From Leptospira tipperaryensis (GTDB lineage Bacteria > Spirochaetota > Leptospiria > Leptospirales > Leptospiraceae): 64,000 nucleotides of DNA. The notes under the pieces were generated by a model. That model was not told the DNA's origin, did not search any database, and saw only the letters and a program-made list of their open reading frames with translations. The first letter of the stretch is position 1, and every line of letters starts with the position of its first letter. Below are positions 43,584 through 58,736 of this stretch, one piece after another. The stretch lies in NCBI RefSeq assembly GCF_001729245.1, contig NZ_CP015217.1:2346001-2410000 (forward strand). Reading direction: 5' to 3'. The position numbers were made by a program, and so were the translations under genes.

Positions 43584-45968
43584 GTGTATAAAACGATAGA
43601 ACAGTTACTCCCTAAATTTGGATGGTTTGTCCTAACGGTTCTACTAGTCCTTACGCAAAATTGTATTCCGAAACCCAACGGAAGTTCTCTTCTCGATACC
43701 TCCGTCTTGGCAAACTTCATTTCGGTTTCCCAGACCCCCATTGATCTCAAAGTTAAGGTTTCCGGACTGACCGGCGGAACTCTCATTTTACAAGACGACG
43801 CCAACGAAACTCTTTCCATCACCGCAAACGGGGATACTAAATTCCCTTCCCAAAAAGCAAAATACTCGGCTTATACTGTTTCCATTGTCAATCAACCGAA
43901 TGCGAGCCCTGGTCCGGCGATTACCTGTTCTATTACCAATCCAAATGGAATTTTAGAACCCTTCTTTGCTTATGTAGAAGTCATCTGCGCCGGCAAAACT
44001 TTCCCCGTTGCGGTAAACGTCTTTGGAATTTCATCTTCCGTAGTCGGTAACCTTCAGGTGAGAAACGGAGGAGTCGATCTCCTCACTATCACCTCCGACG
44101 GAACTTACAATTTTGCCGCCGGGGTTCCGGATCAATCCGCTTATTCCGTACAAATTCTCGGAAGCCCGCAAGATCACGTTTGCCAGTTTGAAACCCCTGC
44201 CACTGCGTCCGGCGTAATCGCGTCTTCCGGTGTTACGATCAACGTCAATTGTTTGAGTGTGATCAACGCTCTGCCCGCGGACCAAACGGTGCTCCTCACG
44301 ACCGATTCGATCACTCTTACCTTCTCAAAAAATGTAACGGGTTGTGCCCTCAACAACGTAAACACTCCCGCAGGGAATCTAAAGTTTGTCCAGCCGGCCT
44401 CCAATTTTACTTATCCGACTTCCAATACGTTACGCATCAACTCCGGCGGCGCCTGGACTCCGGGTTTCGGGCAGTATGTACGTTTGGTCGGTTGTATCGA
44501 TCCGGGAACCGGAAAAGCTTATAACAACGGAACTCCATTAGTTTTTACTTATACGATTGCGAACGAGGTCAAATACGTGGTTCCGACCGGACTCGGGGGT
44601 GGATTGTGCAACACCGTTTCAAACGCTTGTTCTTCGATTCGTTACGCGGTCAGTCAATGTGCGGCGATTCCTTGTTTTGTTTTGGTTTCGGAAGGAACCT
44701 ATTCGATTTCGGATAACGCGACTCAGAGGATCGATCTCAAGGACGGGGTCAATCTTATGGGCGGATTCAATACTACGTTTACGCAGAGAAACCCGACCAC
44801 CCACATTTCGATCATTCAGGATACTTCACCTTTCGGAAACTGCGGTGCGGCCGAAGGCGGCACTTGCGCTCCAATCTTTGCCGGACCTCCGTTTACTACT
44901 TTGACGAGTAACTTGCTCATCAGTATGTTTACGATTAAGACCAATCCGAATAATCCTTGGTCGACTGGAATTTTCTTAAACGGATTGAATACTGGAATCT
45001 ATCAAGTCATCGTAGCGGGCAACGTGATCCAAGGCTCCAATACCGGAACCGCTTACGCAGCGGGGACGATACGATCCGGTATCGCCGCTTATGGAATCAC
45101 CCCGACTCTCAATATCGCTTTCAACTATATCGTCGGCGGCAGCGGAAATGGCGCTTCGGCAGGAATCTACATCAGTAATAGCGTGGGTGCTGTTTATGCA
45201 AACTGGGTCAACGGAGGATCGCACGTAGGTGCAGGAGCGAACGACTTCTCAAGCGCAATCTTTGCGAAAAACTTAACCACGACTCAAACCTTGGTCATTT
45301 CAAATAATATCGTCAATTCGTATCAATTGATAGGCGCCTCCGGAGTCACAGGGGCCAATACATCCGGAATCAGAACCTTAAACGTAAACGCCACGAACGT
45401 TCACATTCTTCACAACTCGATTTACGCCGGAGTCGGAACCGTCGATTCTTTGGGAATCAATTCCCTCGGTGTGGGCGCGGAACACAAAATCGCGAACAAC
45501 CAGATCTTTGCGAATACGAGTGCAACCAATTCGATTTGTATGAACTTCTCTCCCGCGCCGGGCGCAACCTTGGAAGCAAAAGGAAACAATCTCTTCAATT
45601 GTACAACTCTTGCAAAAACGCCTCTCTTCAATTTTGATCTTGGTTGTTTAGGAAATCCGGGACCTCTGAAAAATAATCTTCTCTGTCTTACAAGTCTTGC
45701 AACTGGTGCCAATCTTCAGAACTTCAATTTCGATCCGTTGTTCTTGCCGCCGGCCAATGCTTTGACTTACTTTCAGCTCGGTTCCACGTCCAAGTGCACT
45801 TCTGTCTTTGGCGGAATCGATCCTTCGTATCCGGCTTATATTTCTCTCTACCAAAACGATTTCAGCGGGATCGCGAGAACTACAAACGTTTCGCCGCCCT
45901 TCCCCGTTCCGACAGGCTCTTATGGATATTCGATCGGAGCGAGAGAATTCGACGGCGCTTGTCAGTAA
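43584..45968 (+). CDS. Large lipoprotein with predicted right-handed beta-helix
   Basis: A 794-aa protein starting at GTG 43584, with AGGA 5 nt upstream. The signal ends in a lipobox-like LTQNC (Cys27). The first 250 residues hold two repeats of a Gly/Asn-rich beta module (LKVKVSGLTGGTLILQDDAN and GISSSVVGNLQVRNGGVDLL), both with late cysteines. A Big_5-like segment follows (ALPADQTVLLTTDSITLTFS). The C-terminal 450 residues look like a parallel beta-helix of the DUF1565/pectate-lyase type (GIYQVIVAGNVIQGSN, NIAFNYIVGGSGNGASAGIY, NVHILHNSIYAGVG). It is predicted surface-exposed. It is 32 bp after the DUF5683-like gene, so it may belong to the cyclase operon. Confidence 0.85.
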   Translation: MYKTIEQLLPKFGWFVLTVLLVLTQNCIPKPNGSSLLDTSVLANFISVSQTPIDLKVKVSGLTGGTLILQDDANETLSITANGDTKFPSQKAKYSAYTVSIVNQPNASPGPAITCSITNPNGILEPFFAYVEVICAGKTFPVAVNVFGISSSVVGNLQVRNGGVDLLTITSDGTYNFAAGVPDQSAYSVQILGSPQDHVCQFETPATASGVIASSGVTINVNCLSVINALPADQTVLLTTDSITLTFSKNVTGCALNNVNTPAGNLKFVQPASNFTYPTSNTLRINSGGAWTPGFGQYVRLVGCIDPGTGKAYNNGTPLVFTYTIANEVKYVVPTGLGGGLCNTVSNACSSIRYAVSQCAAIPCFVLVSEGTYSISDNATQRIDLKDGVNLMGGFNTTFTQRNPTTHISIIQDTSPFGNCGAAEGGTCAPIFAGPPFTTLTSNLLISMFTIKTNPNNPWSTGIFLNGLNTGIYQVIVAGNVIQGSNTGTAYAAGTIRSGIAAYGITPTLNIAFNYIVGGSGNGASAGIYISNSVGAVYANWVNGGSHVGAGANDFSSAIFAKNLTTTQTLVISNNIVNSYQLIGASGVTGANTSGIRTLNVNATNVHILHNSIYAGVGTVDSLGINSLGVGAEHKIANNQIFANTSATNSICMNFSPAPGATLEAKGNNLFNCTTLAKTPLFNFDLGCLGNPGPLKNNLLCLTSLATGANLQNFNFDPLFLPPANALTYFQLGSTSKCTSVFGGIDPSYPAYISLYQNDFSGIARTTNVSPPFPVPTGSYGYSIGAREFDGACQ

Positions 45969-45998
45969 GGACCGAAAGAAGTCCAAGTCTCTATTTTT

Positions 45999-47879
<1,881 letters not shown>

Positions 47880-47925
47880 GGGACAGTTGCAGAGTCCCTG
47901 CGAGAACGTAAGAGGACAAGTGTTT

Positions 47926-49338
<1,413 letters not shown>

Positions 49339-49525
49339 GTTTTGAGCTGGTTTCAAGGCATCTTACTTGTATAACCGAGAGAAGTCAATCAAACCCAAAC
49401 GAAGGCCTCTTCTCGTATTATCAAACAGAATGAAATCGACCCCAAAATGGAAAAAGGACTTCTTGTTTTAAAAATATAAAAAATTCAATACATTCCTAAA
49501 AAGAAGACCGCGATAGAAAGACTTC

Positions 49526-49558
49526 TTTCTACACAATGTTTTTTGAATTGTGTAGAAA
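49526..49558. other. 12-bp perfect hairpin TTTCTACACAAT / ATTGTGTAGAAA
   Basis: A 9-nt loop (GTTTTTTGA) separates perfect 12-bp arms. There is no U-tract on either side, so it is not a standard terminator. It lies about 40 bp upstream of the candidate -35 box of the hybrid kinase, consistent with an operator, or with a leader structure for the divergent kinase. Confidence 0.6.
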
Positions 49559-49596
49559 CGAAGTATTCTCCTTATTTTTGCTTTTATTTTGCTTGT

Positions 49597-49624
49597 TTGC
49601 TGATCCAATTCAATAAATTATACT
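49597..49624 (+). promoter_or_regulatory. Candidate sigma-70 promoter of the hybrid kinase
   Basis: TTGCTG, a 16-nt spacer, then TATACT. The predicted start would be about 20 bp before the ATG at 49653, leaving a short leader. Confidence 0.35.
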
Positions 49625-49652
49625 ACTCTTATCTTTAATTATAAATATACAA

Positions 49653-52682
<3,030 letters not shown>

Positions 52683-52697
<15 letters not shown>

Positions 52698-53648
52698 AGA
52701 TAGGTCAGCCTCTCCTTTTAAAAATTTCGCATATACCTCCGCGGTTTCGGTCGGTCTTTCCAACATAGGACTGTGTCCGCAATCCTTTAGAATCACTCGG
52801 GTAGAACTCTGAATTCCTTTTAGCAAAACGTCGGAAGAGCTGATATGAATCACTCGATCCGTGTCGCCCCAGACAATTAAGGTTCTTGCATGTATCAGTT
52901 TCATCCTATCTTCAAGCGCGGACATTTGAGTGCGTATTTCTTTATAGATCTTTTCGTTAAACTCCCGATTGCGGATCGACTTATCCGCAAAATATCCTTT
53001 TAAAAAAGAAGGAATCGTAGGCGGTTTTACAAAGATAAAGTTCATAAGAAAATCAAATTCTTCTTCGTTGTTGGCAACGAGAGGATTTTTTCCTTTGGAA
53101 AGGTGAACCGAAAGCTCGCTCTGAATCGGCGACTTCACACCCGCGGAATCCAAAAGGCCGAGAGTTAGAATCTTATCCGGATACGTGGCCGTATAAACTC
53201 CCGAGATCGAACCTCCCATAGAGTTACCGATGATATGAAACTTACTCAGACCGATCGCTTTTGAAAACTCATCCAAACGACCTACCTGGGTCAGAATGGA
53301 ATACTCGTCTTCCTGCTTTCGATCATTTTCTCCAAAACCCGGAAGGTCTGGAATGACGACGCGATACGATCCAGTAAGAGTTCTTACAAACCGGGTCCAA
53401 TTGTCCTTATCACCGCCGAATCCATGGATTAAAAGAATCGTTTCTCCCTTACCACCTTCGAGATATGTCCATTTGTAAGAACCAACTTGAACTTCTTTTT
53501 TTTCTAAGTTGGATTGATAACGTTCGTAGTAAAGAGCCGAAGAAACAAGAGCGCTCGAACAGGAAGGTATCGATATCGAAACGGTAAAAAACAGAAGGAG
53601 GGTGATCGCGAAGCGGGAGAAAAGACGCGCGGAAGGGTTAGTTTTCAT
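52683..53648 (-). CDS. Alpha/beta hydrolase lipoprotein
   Basis: A 321-aa protein from the second ATG (53648), which has AGGA 8 nt upstream; the first ATG (53654) is only 2 nt from it. The signal has core FAITLLLFFTVSISI and lipobox IPSC. The mature enzyme has the oxyanion motif LLIHGFGGDKDNW, nucleophile elbow IGNSMGGSISG, acid in VWGDTDRVIH, and His in DCGHSPMLERP: a complete Ser-Asp-His triad. It is a membrane-anchored esterase or lipase of unknown substrate. It is last in a minus-strand trio with a kinase and a cyclic-nucleotide-binding protein; the 3' end overlaps the convergent hybrid kinase. Confidence 0.9.
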
Positions 53649-53716
53649 TCTCATATTCCTTTTAGTCCCGGAGAGAAAATCCGGATTCGAATTTCGAATC
53701 CGGTGTTGTTTAAAAA

Positions 53717-54193
53717 TCAGATCGTAAATCTTTTTCTAAGTTCTCTCGCGTAAGTCAAATCGTGAGTAAGCATTCTCAATCGTTTTGCCAAAAAATGAGA
53801 AATCGATTGATAGAATTTCAACGAAGCCTTTGCGTCTTTTGCAAAGATATCGTTCAGATGATCGTAAGGAATTCTTAAAAGTTCGGATCGTTCCATCGCC
53901 TCAACGGAAGCTGAACGTTTTCCGGGATCCAAAAAAGGAAGTTCGCCGAAATGATCTCCGGTTGCGATCGTAGTTACGTTTACGTCGTCTCCCTTTTCGG
54001 TAGAGGTAAGAACCTTTAACGTTCCGTAGATGACCACAAAAAACGCCTTGGCTTCGTTGCCTTCGTGAAAGATGGCGTCGCCTTGTTCGTAAACTTTGTA
54101 TTCCGTCTTCTCGGCGATCGAACTCAATTCGTCTTCCGTAAAATTGGAAAATAGATAAATCTGTTTTAAAATTTCTTCTTTTGTATGTTGCAT
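53717..54193 (-). CDS. Stand-alone cyclic-nucleotide-binding protein
   Basis: A 158-aa protein with one CRP-type cNMP-binding domain (about 14-130) and no DNA-binding domain. The phosphate-binding cassette is DHFGELPFLDPGKRSASVEA, with the Glu that binds the ribose and the Arg that binds the cyclic phosphate, so real nucleotide binding is likely. The C-terminal 30 residues are helical and basic (SHFLAKRLRMLTHDLTYARE). It may bind the product of the cyclase at 37481, though other cyclases may exist elsewhere. It sits between a HisKA_2 kinase (84 bp) and a hydrolase (68 bp). Confidence 0.93.
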   Translation of the reverse strand: MQHTKEEILKQIYLFSNFTEDELSSIAEKTEYKVYEQGDAIFHEGNEAKAFFVVIYGTLKVLTSTEKGDDVNVTTIATGDHFGELPFLDPGKRSASVEAMERSELLRIPYDHLNDIFAKDAKASLKFYQSISHFLAKRLRMLTHDLTYARELRKRFTI

Positions 54194-54276
54194 AATATTT
54201 CCCGAAATGCGAGTGTAAATCTCAGTTTAAATATTGCAAGCAGGTTCCGCGACCTAACAATCATTAAAACGAAATT

Positions 54277-55953
54277 TCAGTCCTTCCAGCCGGCAAAGAG
54301 CATACGAAGATAAAAACCATTTTCGGTTTTGAAAGAAAGTTTTGCGTGGAGTTGGAGAGAAAGCATATCGATCAATTTAAGGCCGAGTCCGTTCTGCAAG
54401 TTTTGCGCCTGATCCAAATCAAAACCCGTCCCCGTATCTCTGTATTCAAGTTCTACATATTCATCCATTTTTTTAAGATTCAAAAAAATATCTCCCTCTC
54501 TTCGATCGGCGAACGCATATTTTAAAGAATTTGTAAGAAGCTCGTTAAGAATCAGACCGATCGGAATCGCACGATCGATCGACATAAAAAAAGAATCTTC
54601 CAGATTGTGAATTCGAACTTTATCGGACTGACCATAGATGGAAAGTAGATTGGAAGAAAGCGAAAAATAATAACTTTTTAGATCCACTTTTGCTAGATCG
54701 TCCGAACGATAGAGTTCTTCGTGAACGAGCGCCATCGATTTTACTCTCAACTCGCATTCCCTCAGAACCTTTTGTAAATACGGATTCTCGTTAAATTCGG
54801 AATGAAGACTCAAAAGACTCGAAACGATCTGAAGATTATTTTTAACTCGGTGATGAATCTCCTGCAACATCAGCTCTTTTTCTTTTAAAGAATTTTCCAT
54901 CCTTTTCTGAATGAGTTTTCTTTCTCGAATGTCCCTTACGACGGCGAGAAGTCGACCTTGCTCCAAACGAACCGCGTTGATCTCGACCGGAATCTTACTT
55001 CCATCGGCGCGTCGGATCACCCTCTCCCGAATGAGAGTCGTCCCTTCGTCAAAATTCAAACTGAGAGGAAGTTCTTTTAGATTTTCCGAGTCTATGATAT
55101 CAAACGCGGTCATACTGAGCATCTCGTCCTTCGTATAACCCGTAAGTTCCGATGACATTTGATTGGCTTCTTCTATCGCTCCGGTTGGTCCTATCAAAAC
55201 GATTCCGTCGGCGGCGAGTTCGATTAGGTTTCTATATTTTTTTTCACTGACTGCCCTCGCCTCCAAGGCTCGGTTTCTTTCCGTCACGTCGTGTATGATA
55301 GAATAGAGATAAGTTCTTCCGTTTAAAGAGATAGGACCTGAAAAAACTTCCACGTCCCGATGAATCCCGGACTTCAATCGATGTATAAAATTAAAGTAGA
55401 GTCTGTTCTCCGAACTCGCGAGCAACATTTCAGTTTTAATCTGTTCCGGGTTGAGAATATTAATATCGCTGATTTTTAGATTTAAAAATTCCTCTCGAGT
55501 GTATCCGTAAAACTCAAGAGCAGATTCGCTTACATTGACGATACAGCCGGTCTCGACGTCGAGGATAAGTTTAATCGCTAGATTCTTATGAAAGATCTGA
55601 AAGAATTGATCCTCCATTTTTTGTTCGGCCTCGAGATTGGATAAACGAAGAAGAAAAATGTCTTCGCTTAACAATTCTAAGGATCCTCTGATCGAAATAT
55701 CCTCTCCTTTTCGATTGATTAAAATCAGAGTTCCGTCCCACGGAAGATTTGCGGTAGAAATCGATTGCCAGTCCGGAATCAAATCAAAGACAGAAAGCCC
55801 CCGCGACCCTCCGAAACCAAGGTATTCCAGGATATAAGAATCCACACTCAAAAGTTCTCCGTTTTTTCGAACGATCAGATTCAATTCGGAAAGGAAGTTG
55901 GTTTTTAAATTCAAAGTTCCTTCTCTTGTATTGGTTTGTTGGTTCGGACTCAT
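54277..55953 (-). CDS. Multi-PAS HisKA_2 sensor histidine kinase
   Basis: A 558-aa cytoplasmic kinase from ATG 55953; a TTG at 55998 is in frame, and neither has a clear ribosome-binding site. A divergent PAS-like region (about 15-110) precedes two PAS domains (NLAIKLILDVETGCIVNVSE; ELAADGIVLIGPTGAIEEAN). The transmitter has [49 protein letters not shown] and LGLKLIDMLSLQL. It is the third HisKA_2 kinase in the window and is followed by the cNMP-binding gene. No receiver partner is adjacent. Confidence 0.92.
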   Translation of the reverse strand: MSPNQQTNTREGTLNLKTNFLSELNLIVRKNGELLSVDSYILEYLGFGGSRGLSVFDLIPDWQSISTANLPWDGTLILINRKGEDISIRGSLELLSEDIFLLRLSNLEAEQKMEDQFFQIFHKNLAIKLILDVETGCIVNVSESALEFYGYTREEFLNLKISDINILNPEQIKTEMLLASSENRLYFNFIHRLKSGIHRDVEVFSGPISLNGRTYLYSIIHDVTERNRALEARAVSEKKYRNLIELAADGIVLIGPTGAIEEANQMSSELTGYTKDEMLSMTAFDIIDSENLKELPLSLNFDEGTTLIRERVIRRADGSKIPVEINAVRLEQGRLLAVVRDIRERKLIQKRMENSLKEKELMLQEIHHRVKNNLQIVSSLLSLHSEFNENPYLQKVLRECELRVKSMALVHEELYRSDDLAKVDLKSYYFSLSSNLLSIYGQSDKVRIHNLEDSFFMSIDRAIPIGLILNELLTNSLKYAFADRREGDIFLNLKKMDEYVELEYRDTGTGFDLDQAQNLQNGLGLKLIDMLSLQLHAKLSFKTENGFYLRMLFAGWKD

Positions 55954-56194
55954 GAGGATGGAATTTCTTACAATGATTCGCTTTCTATAATCCTGCAATT
56001 TAAAATTAGAATTGGAAATTATGTATTCTGCTAAAATGGGACTCTCTTTCGGCAGAAAAAAGGGGATTCCTACTCTAAAGAGCTCATTTTAAGCGGATTT
56101 TATTCTAACCGTTAGAAAAAAGGATTTGCCCTCTCAGATTCGGGATCCGAACTTGCAAGAAGTTGAAAAGTATAGCGTTTGCTACAGGAAATTT

Positions 56195-57421
56195 ATGGAA
56201 TTTTTCGCACAAAACAAAGAGTTACTCGGAATCCTGATGATGCCCATCACCTACGGGTTTGTGGGTTGGTTCACCAACGTCGTCGCCTTGAAGATGACCT
56301 TCTATCCTCTGGAATTTGTAGGAATTCCTCCTTATCTCGGATGGCAGGGTATCGTGCCTAAAAAATCCCAGAAGTTGGCTCTGAAATCCGTAAACATCAT
56401 GACGGAACGTTTGATCAAGGTGGAAGATTTTTTTTCCAAGGTCGATCCGGATCAATTGGAAAAAGAATTTCAACCCGTTTTGGATCAACTCATTCCCGAA
56501 GCCACTCGAGAAATCATACATCATATCAATCCTACCCTTCGTTCTAAATTAGAGGGGGAAGAAGAAGCAAGAATCATCTCCGGCGTTCAAAAAAAGAACG
56601 AACATACGGTTAAGAATATTATGATACAGGTAAAGGAGAATGTTTCAAGCGTGTTCAACTTTAAATCCCTTGTCCTTCGTAAACTTACCGGCCCGAATGT
56701 AAAACGAATCGTAGACATCTTCCAAGAAGTGGGAGCTAAAGAATTTAAGTTTATAGAACACTGCGGTTGGTATCTCGGCGGCGCAATGGGAATCATACAA
56801 GCCCTCGCGTGGAATCTATTTCCGTATTGGTGGACTCTTCCGATCCAAGGTGTGGTGGTCGGTTATATCACAAACTGGGTCGCGCTTACGATGATCTTTC
56901 GTCCTTTGTATGAAAAAAAAATCGGGCCCATCCGTTATCAGGGACTTTTTCTCAAACGTCAGGAAGACGTTTCAAAAAAATATTCAAACGTGTTTGCGAC
57001 TCAGGTGTTAACCGCAAGAAACGTTCTCGAAGAAATTTTATACAAACGTGCGGCTCGCTCGCTCGTGGAAACCATCCAAGTCGAAACTGAATCGGCCGCT
57101 CATCGACTGCACTTAAACGGAACCCTCGACGGCGAGACGAGCAACGAGAATTCGGAGTTTGAAACTTCCAAAAAGGAAGTGATCGCAAGAGTTTCGGATT
57201 CTTTAGCTAACAGTTCCAATAAACTCGAAACCTATATGGGAAGAGCGATGTCCATCGAGAACAATATGTTCAAACGGATGAAAGACCTTCCGCCGGAAGA
57301 ATTCGAACCGATCCTACGTTCCGCGTTTCAAGAAGACGAATACGTTTTGATTTTGATCGGTTCCGTATTGGGCGCGATCGTAGGTCTTTTCCAAGGGATC
57401 TATATGCTCTATGTTTCTTAA
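56195..57421 (+). CDS. DUF445 family membrane protein
   Basis: A 408-aa protein from ATG 56195, supported by AGGA 5 nt upstream; a TTG at 56126 would add 23 residues. It begins with a membrane segment and contains two copies of the same module: YGFVGWFTNVVALKMTFYPL with LGWQGIVPKK, and GVVVGYITNWVALTMIFRPL with RYQGLFLKRQ, showing internal duplication. The C-terminus ends in a third hydrophobic segment (LILIGSVLGAIVGLFQGIYM). DUF445 proteins are inner-membrane proteins of unknown biochemical role. The following small gene begins 13 bp downstream. Confidence 0.92.
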   Translation: MEFFAQNKELLGILMMPITYGFVGWFTNVVALKMTFYPLEFVGIPPYLGWQGIVPKKSQKLALKSVNIMTERLIKVEDFFSKVDPDQLEKEFQPVLDQLIPEATREIIHHINPTLRSKLEGEEEARIISGVQKKNEHTVKNIMIQVKENVSSVFNFKSLVLRKLTGPNVKRIVDIFQEVGAKEFKFIEHCGWYLGGAMGIIQALAWNLFPYWWTLPIQGVVVGYITNWVALTMIFRPLYEKKIGPIRYQGLFLKRQEDVSKKYSNVFATQVLTARNVLEEILYKRAARSLVETIQVETESAAHRLHLNGTLDGETSNENSEFETSKKEVIARVSDSLANSSNKLETYMGRAMSIENNMFKRMKDLPPEEFEPILRSAFQEDEYVLILIGSVLGAIVGLFQGIYMLYVS

Positions 57422-57434
57422 GGACGAGGATAGA

Positions 57435-57743
57435 ATGAAAACGATTCAGTTGACCGAAGATTCTCCCGAACTCTTTCTCAAAAAAATGCAGAAGGCATTG
57501 AGCGGAAAAGAACTCGGCTCCATCGTAAGCTTTCATTTAGAAGATCAAAAACTTACGATCCGTTTTGCCGGTTTTGGAGAATCCAAGATCTGGTATTCCA
57601 TCCGCAGATCGGAAACCGGTTTTTATGAAGCGATAAAACTCAAAGAGAAGATCGCTTTTACTCATCTTGCGTTTCGTTCCGGTATAGAATCCGAATTAAG
57701 AAGCTTGATGGAACGCTTCGGAGCAAAAATATCGGACGAATGA
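57435..57743 (+). CDS. Small hypothetical protein
   Basis: A 102-aa cytoplasmic protein from ATG 57435 (MKTIQLTEDSPELF), with GAGGA upstream; the ATG at 57411 lies inside the preceding gene. The sequence alternates a helix, several strands (SIVSFHLEDQKLTIRFAGFG, KIWYSIRRSETGFYEAIKLK) and a C-terminal helix. I do not recognise the family. It is sandwiched with a 13-bp gap to DUF445 and an ATGA overlap to the hydrolase, so it belongs to this three-gene operon. Confidence 0.85.
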   Translation: MKTIQLTEDSPELFLKKMQKALSGKELGSIVSFHLEDQKLTIRFAGFGESKIWYSIRRSETGFYEAIKLKEKIAFTHLAFRSGIESELRSLMERFGAKISDE

Positions 57744-58732
57744 AGAATCGGAATCTTTCGTCAGACAAAAAATACATTTCAAAACGATTACAAATTCCGA
57801 TCGGAGATTCTCAGGTCATAGCGGCTGAAGTCTACGGTCCGTTTCCTCTTTTAAAAAATTCCCCGGCTCCGGTGATTTGTATTCACGGTCTGACCGGTAA
57901 TCTTAAAAACTTTGCTCCGCTCGCAAGAGATCTCGTAAAACAAGGTCTCACCGTAATCACTTACGATCTTCGAGGAAGAGGACAATCTTCCAAACCGGAC
58001 ATTTCCTATTCTCACGCGCTGCACGCGGACGACTTACTAAAGATTGTAGATTTTTTAAAAATCAAAAAGGCAAATCTTCTCGCACATTCTCTTGGTTGTT
58101 GGATCTCTTTGGCTTTTGCAAAAAAATATCCGCAAAGAACTGGAAAACTCTGTTTGATCGACGGAGGAGGACAACTTTCTATCCGGAGAAAACTTTCCAA
58201 TCTTCTCATGATCCAGGAATCCTTGCAGCGTCTGGGCAAAACGTTTTCTTCCAAGGAAGAATATCTCAACTTGGCGAAACAATCTCCTATCTTAAGTTCT
58301 TGGAACGAGGATGTTGCAAATTTTCTAATATACGAATTAGAATCGATCGGAGAGGGAAAAAATCCATCTTACAGATGTAATATTCCGGAATACGTCGTCG
58401 ATTCCGAGTTGGTTCAGATGGGAGGCGCAAGAAATCCGGGAAAGATCTTTACTAATTTTCTAAAACATCCGATCCAGAGCGTTCGTATCTTAAAAAAGAA
58501 TCGGGTTCTTCCCTATTCTCAAATTTCCGCGCCGGCTCTCGTCATCCGTGCGGGAAAACCAAATTTTAAAAATGGAGACGAACTTCTTCCGGATTCAGCG
58601 ATCGACACTTTTCAAAAGGCCTGGAAGGATTCCGTCTTTCTCACACTTCCGGATAAGAATCACTACGAAGCCATTCTTCTTCCGGATCTAAAACGGGATG
58701 AAACGATCGCTTGGTTTTTTTCCAAGTCTTAA
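57740..58732 (+). CDS. Alpha/beta hydrolase
   Basis: A 330-aa cytoplasmic hydrolase. It has the oxyanion motif VICIHGLTGNLKNF, the strand TVITYDLRGRGQSSKP, nucleophile elbow LLAHSLGCWIS with Ser, and a late His in LPDKNHYEAI. The lid region (about 150-270) is basic. It belongs to the large esterase / peptidase-33-like group and the substrate cannot be inferred. The ATG overlaps the stop of the small gene upstream (ATGA). It ends 4 bp from the convergent pgsW with no terminator visible. Confidence 0.9.
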   Translation: MKNRNLSSDKKYISKRLQIPIGDSQVIAAEVYGPFPLLKNSPAPVICIHGLTGNLKNFAPLARDLVKQGLTVITYDLRGRGQSSKPDISYSHALHADDLLKIVDFLKIKKANLLAHSLGCWISLAFAKKYPQRTGKLCLIDGGGQLSIRRKLSNLLMIQESLQRLGKTFSSKEEYLNLAKQSPILSSWNEDVANFLIYELESIGEGKNPSYRCNIPEYVVDSELVQMGGARNPGKIFTNFLKHPIQSVRILKKNRVLPYSQISAPALVIRAGKPNFKNGDELLPDSAIDTFQKAWKDSVFLTLPDKNHYEAILLPDLKRDETIAWFFSKS

Positions 58733-58736
58733 TTGC

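Larger units (their letters stand above)
49339..49652. other. 314-bp divergent intergenic region between two kinase genes
   Basis: A+T-rich with no gene. It contains a strong 12-bp hairpin (49526-49558) and a candidate promoter for the hybrid kinase (49597-49624). Confidence 0.6.
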
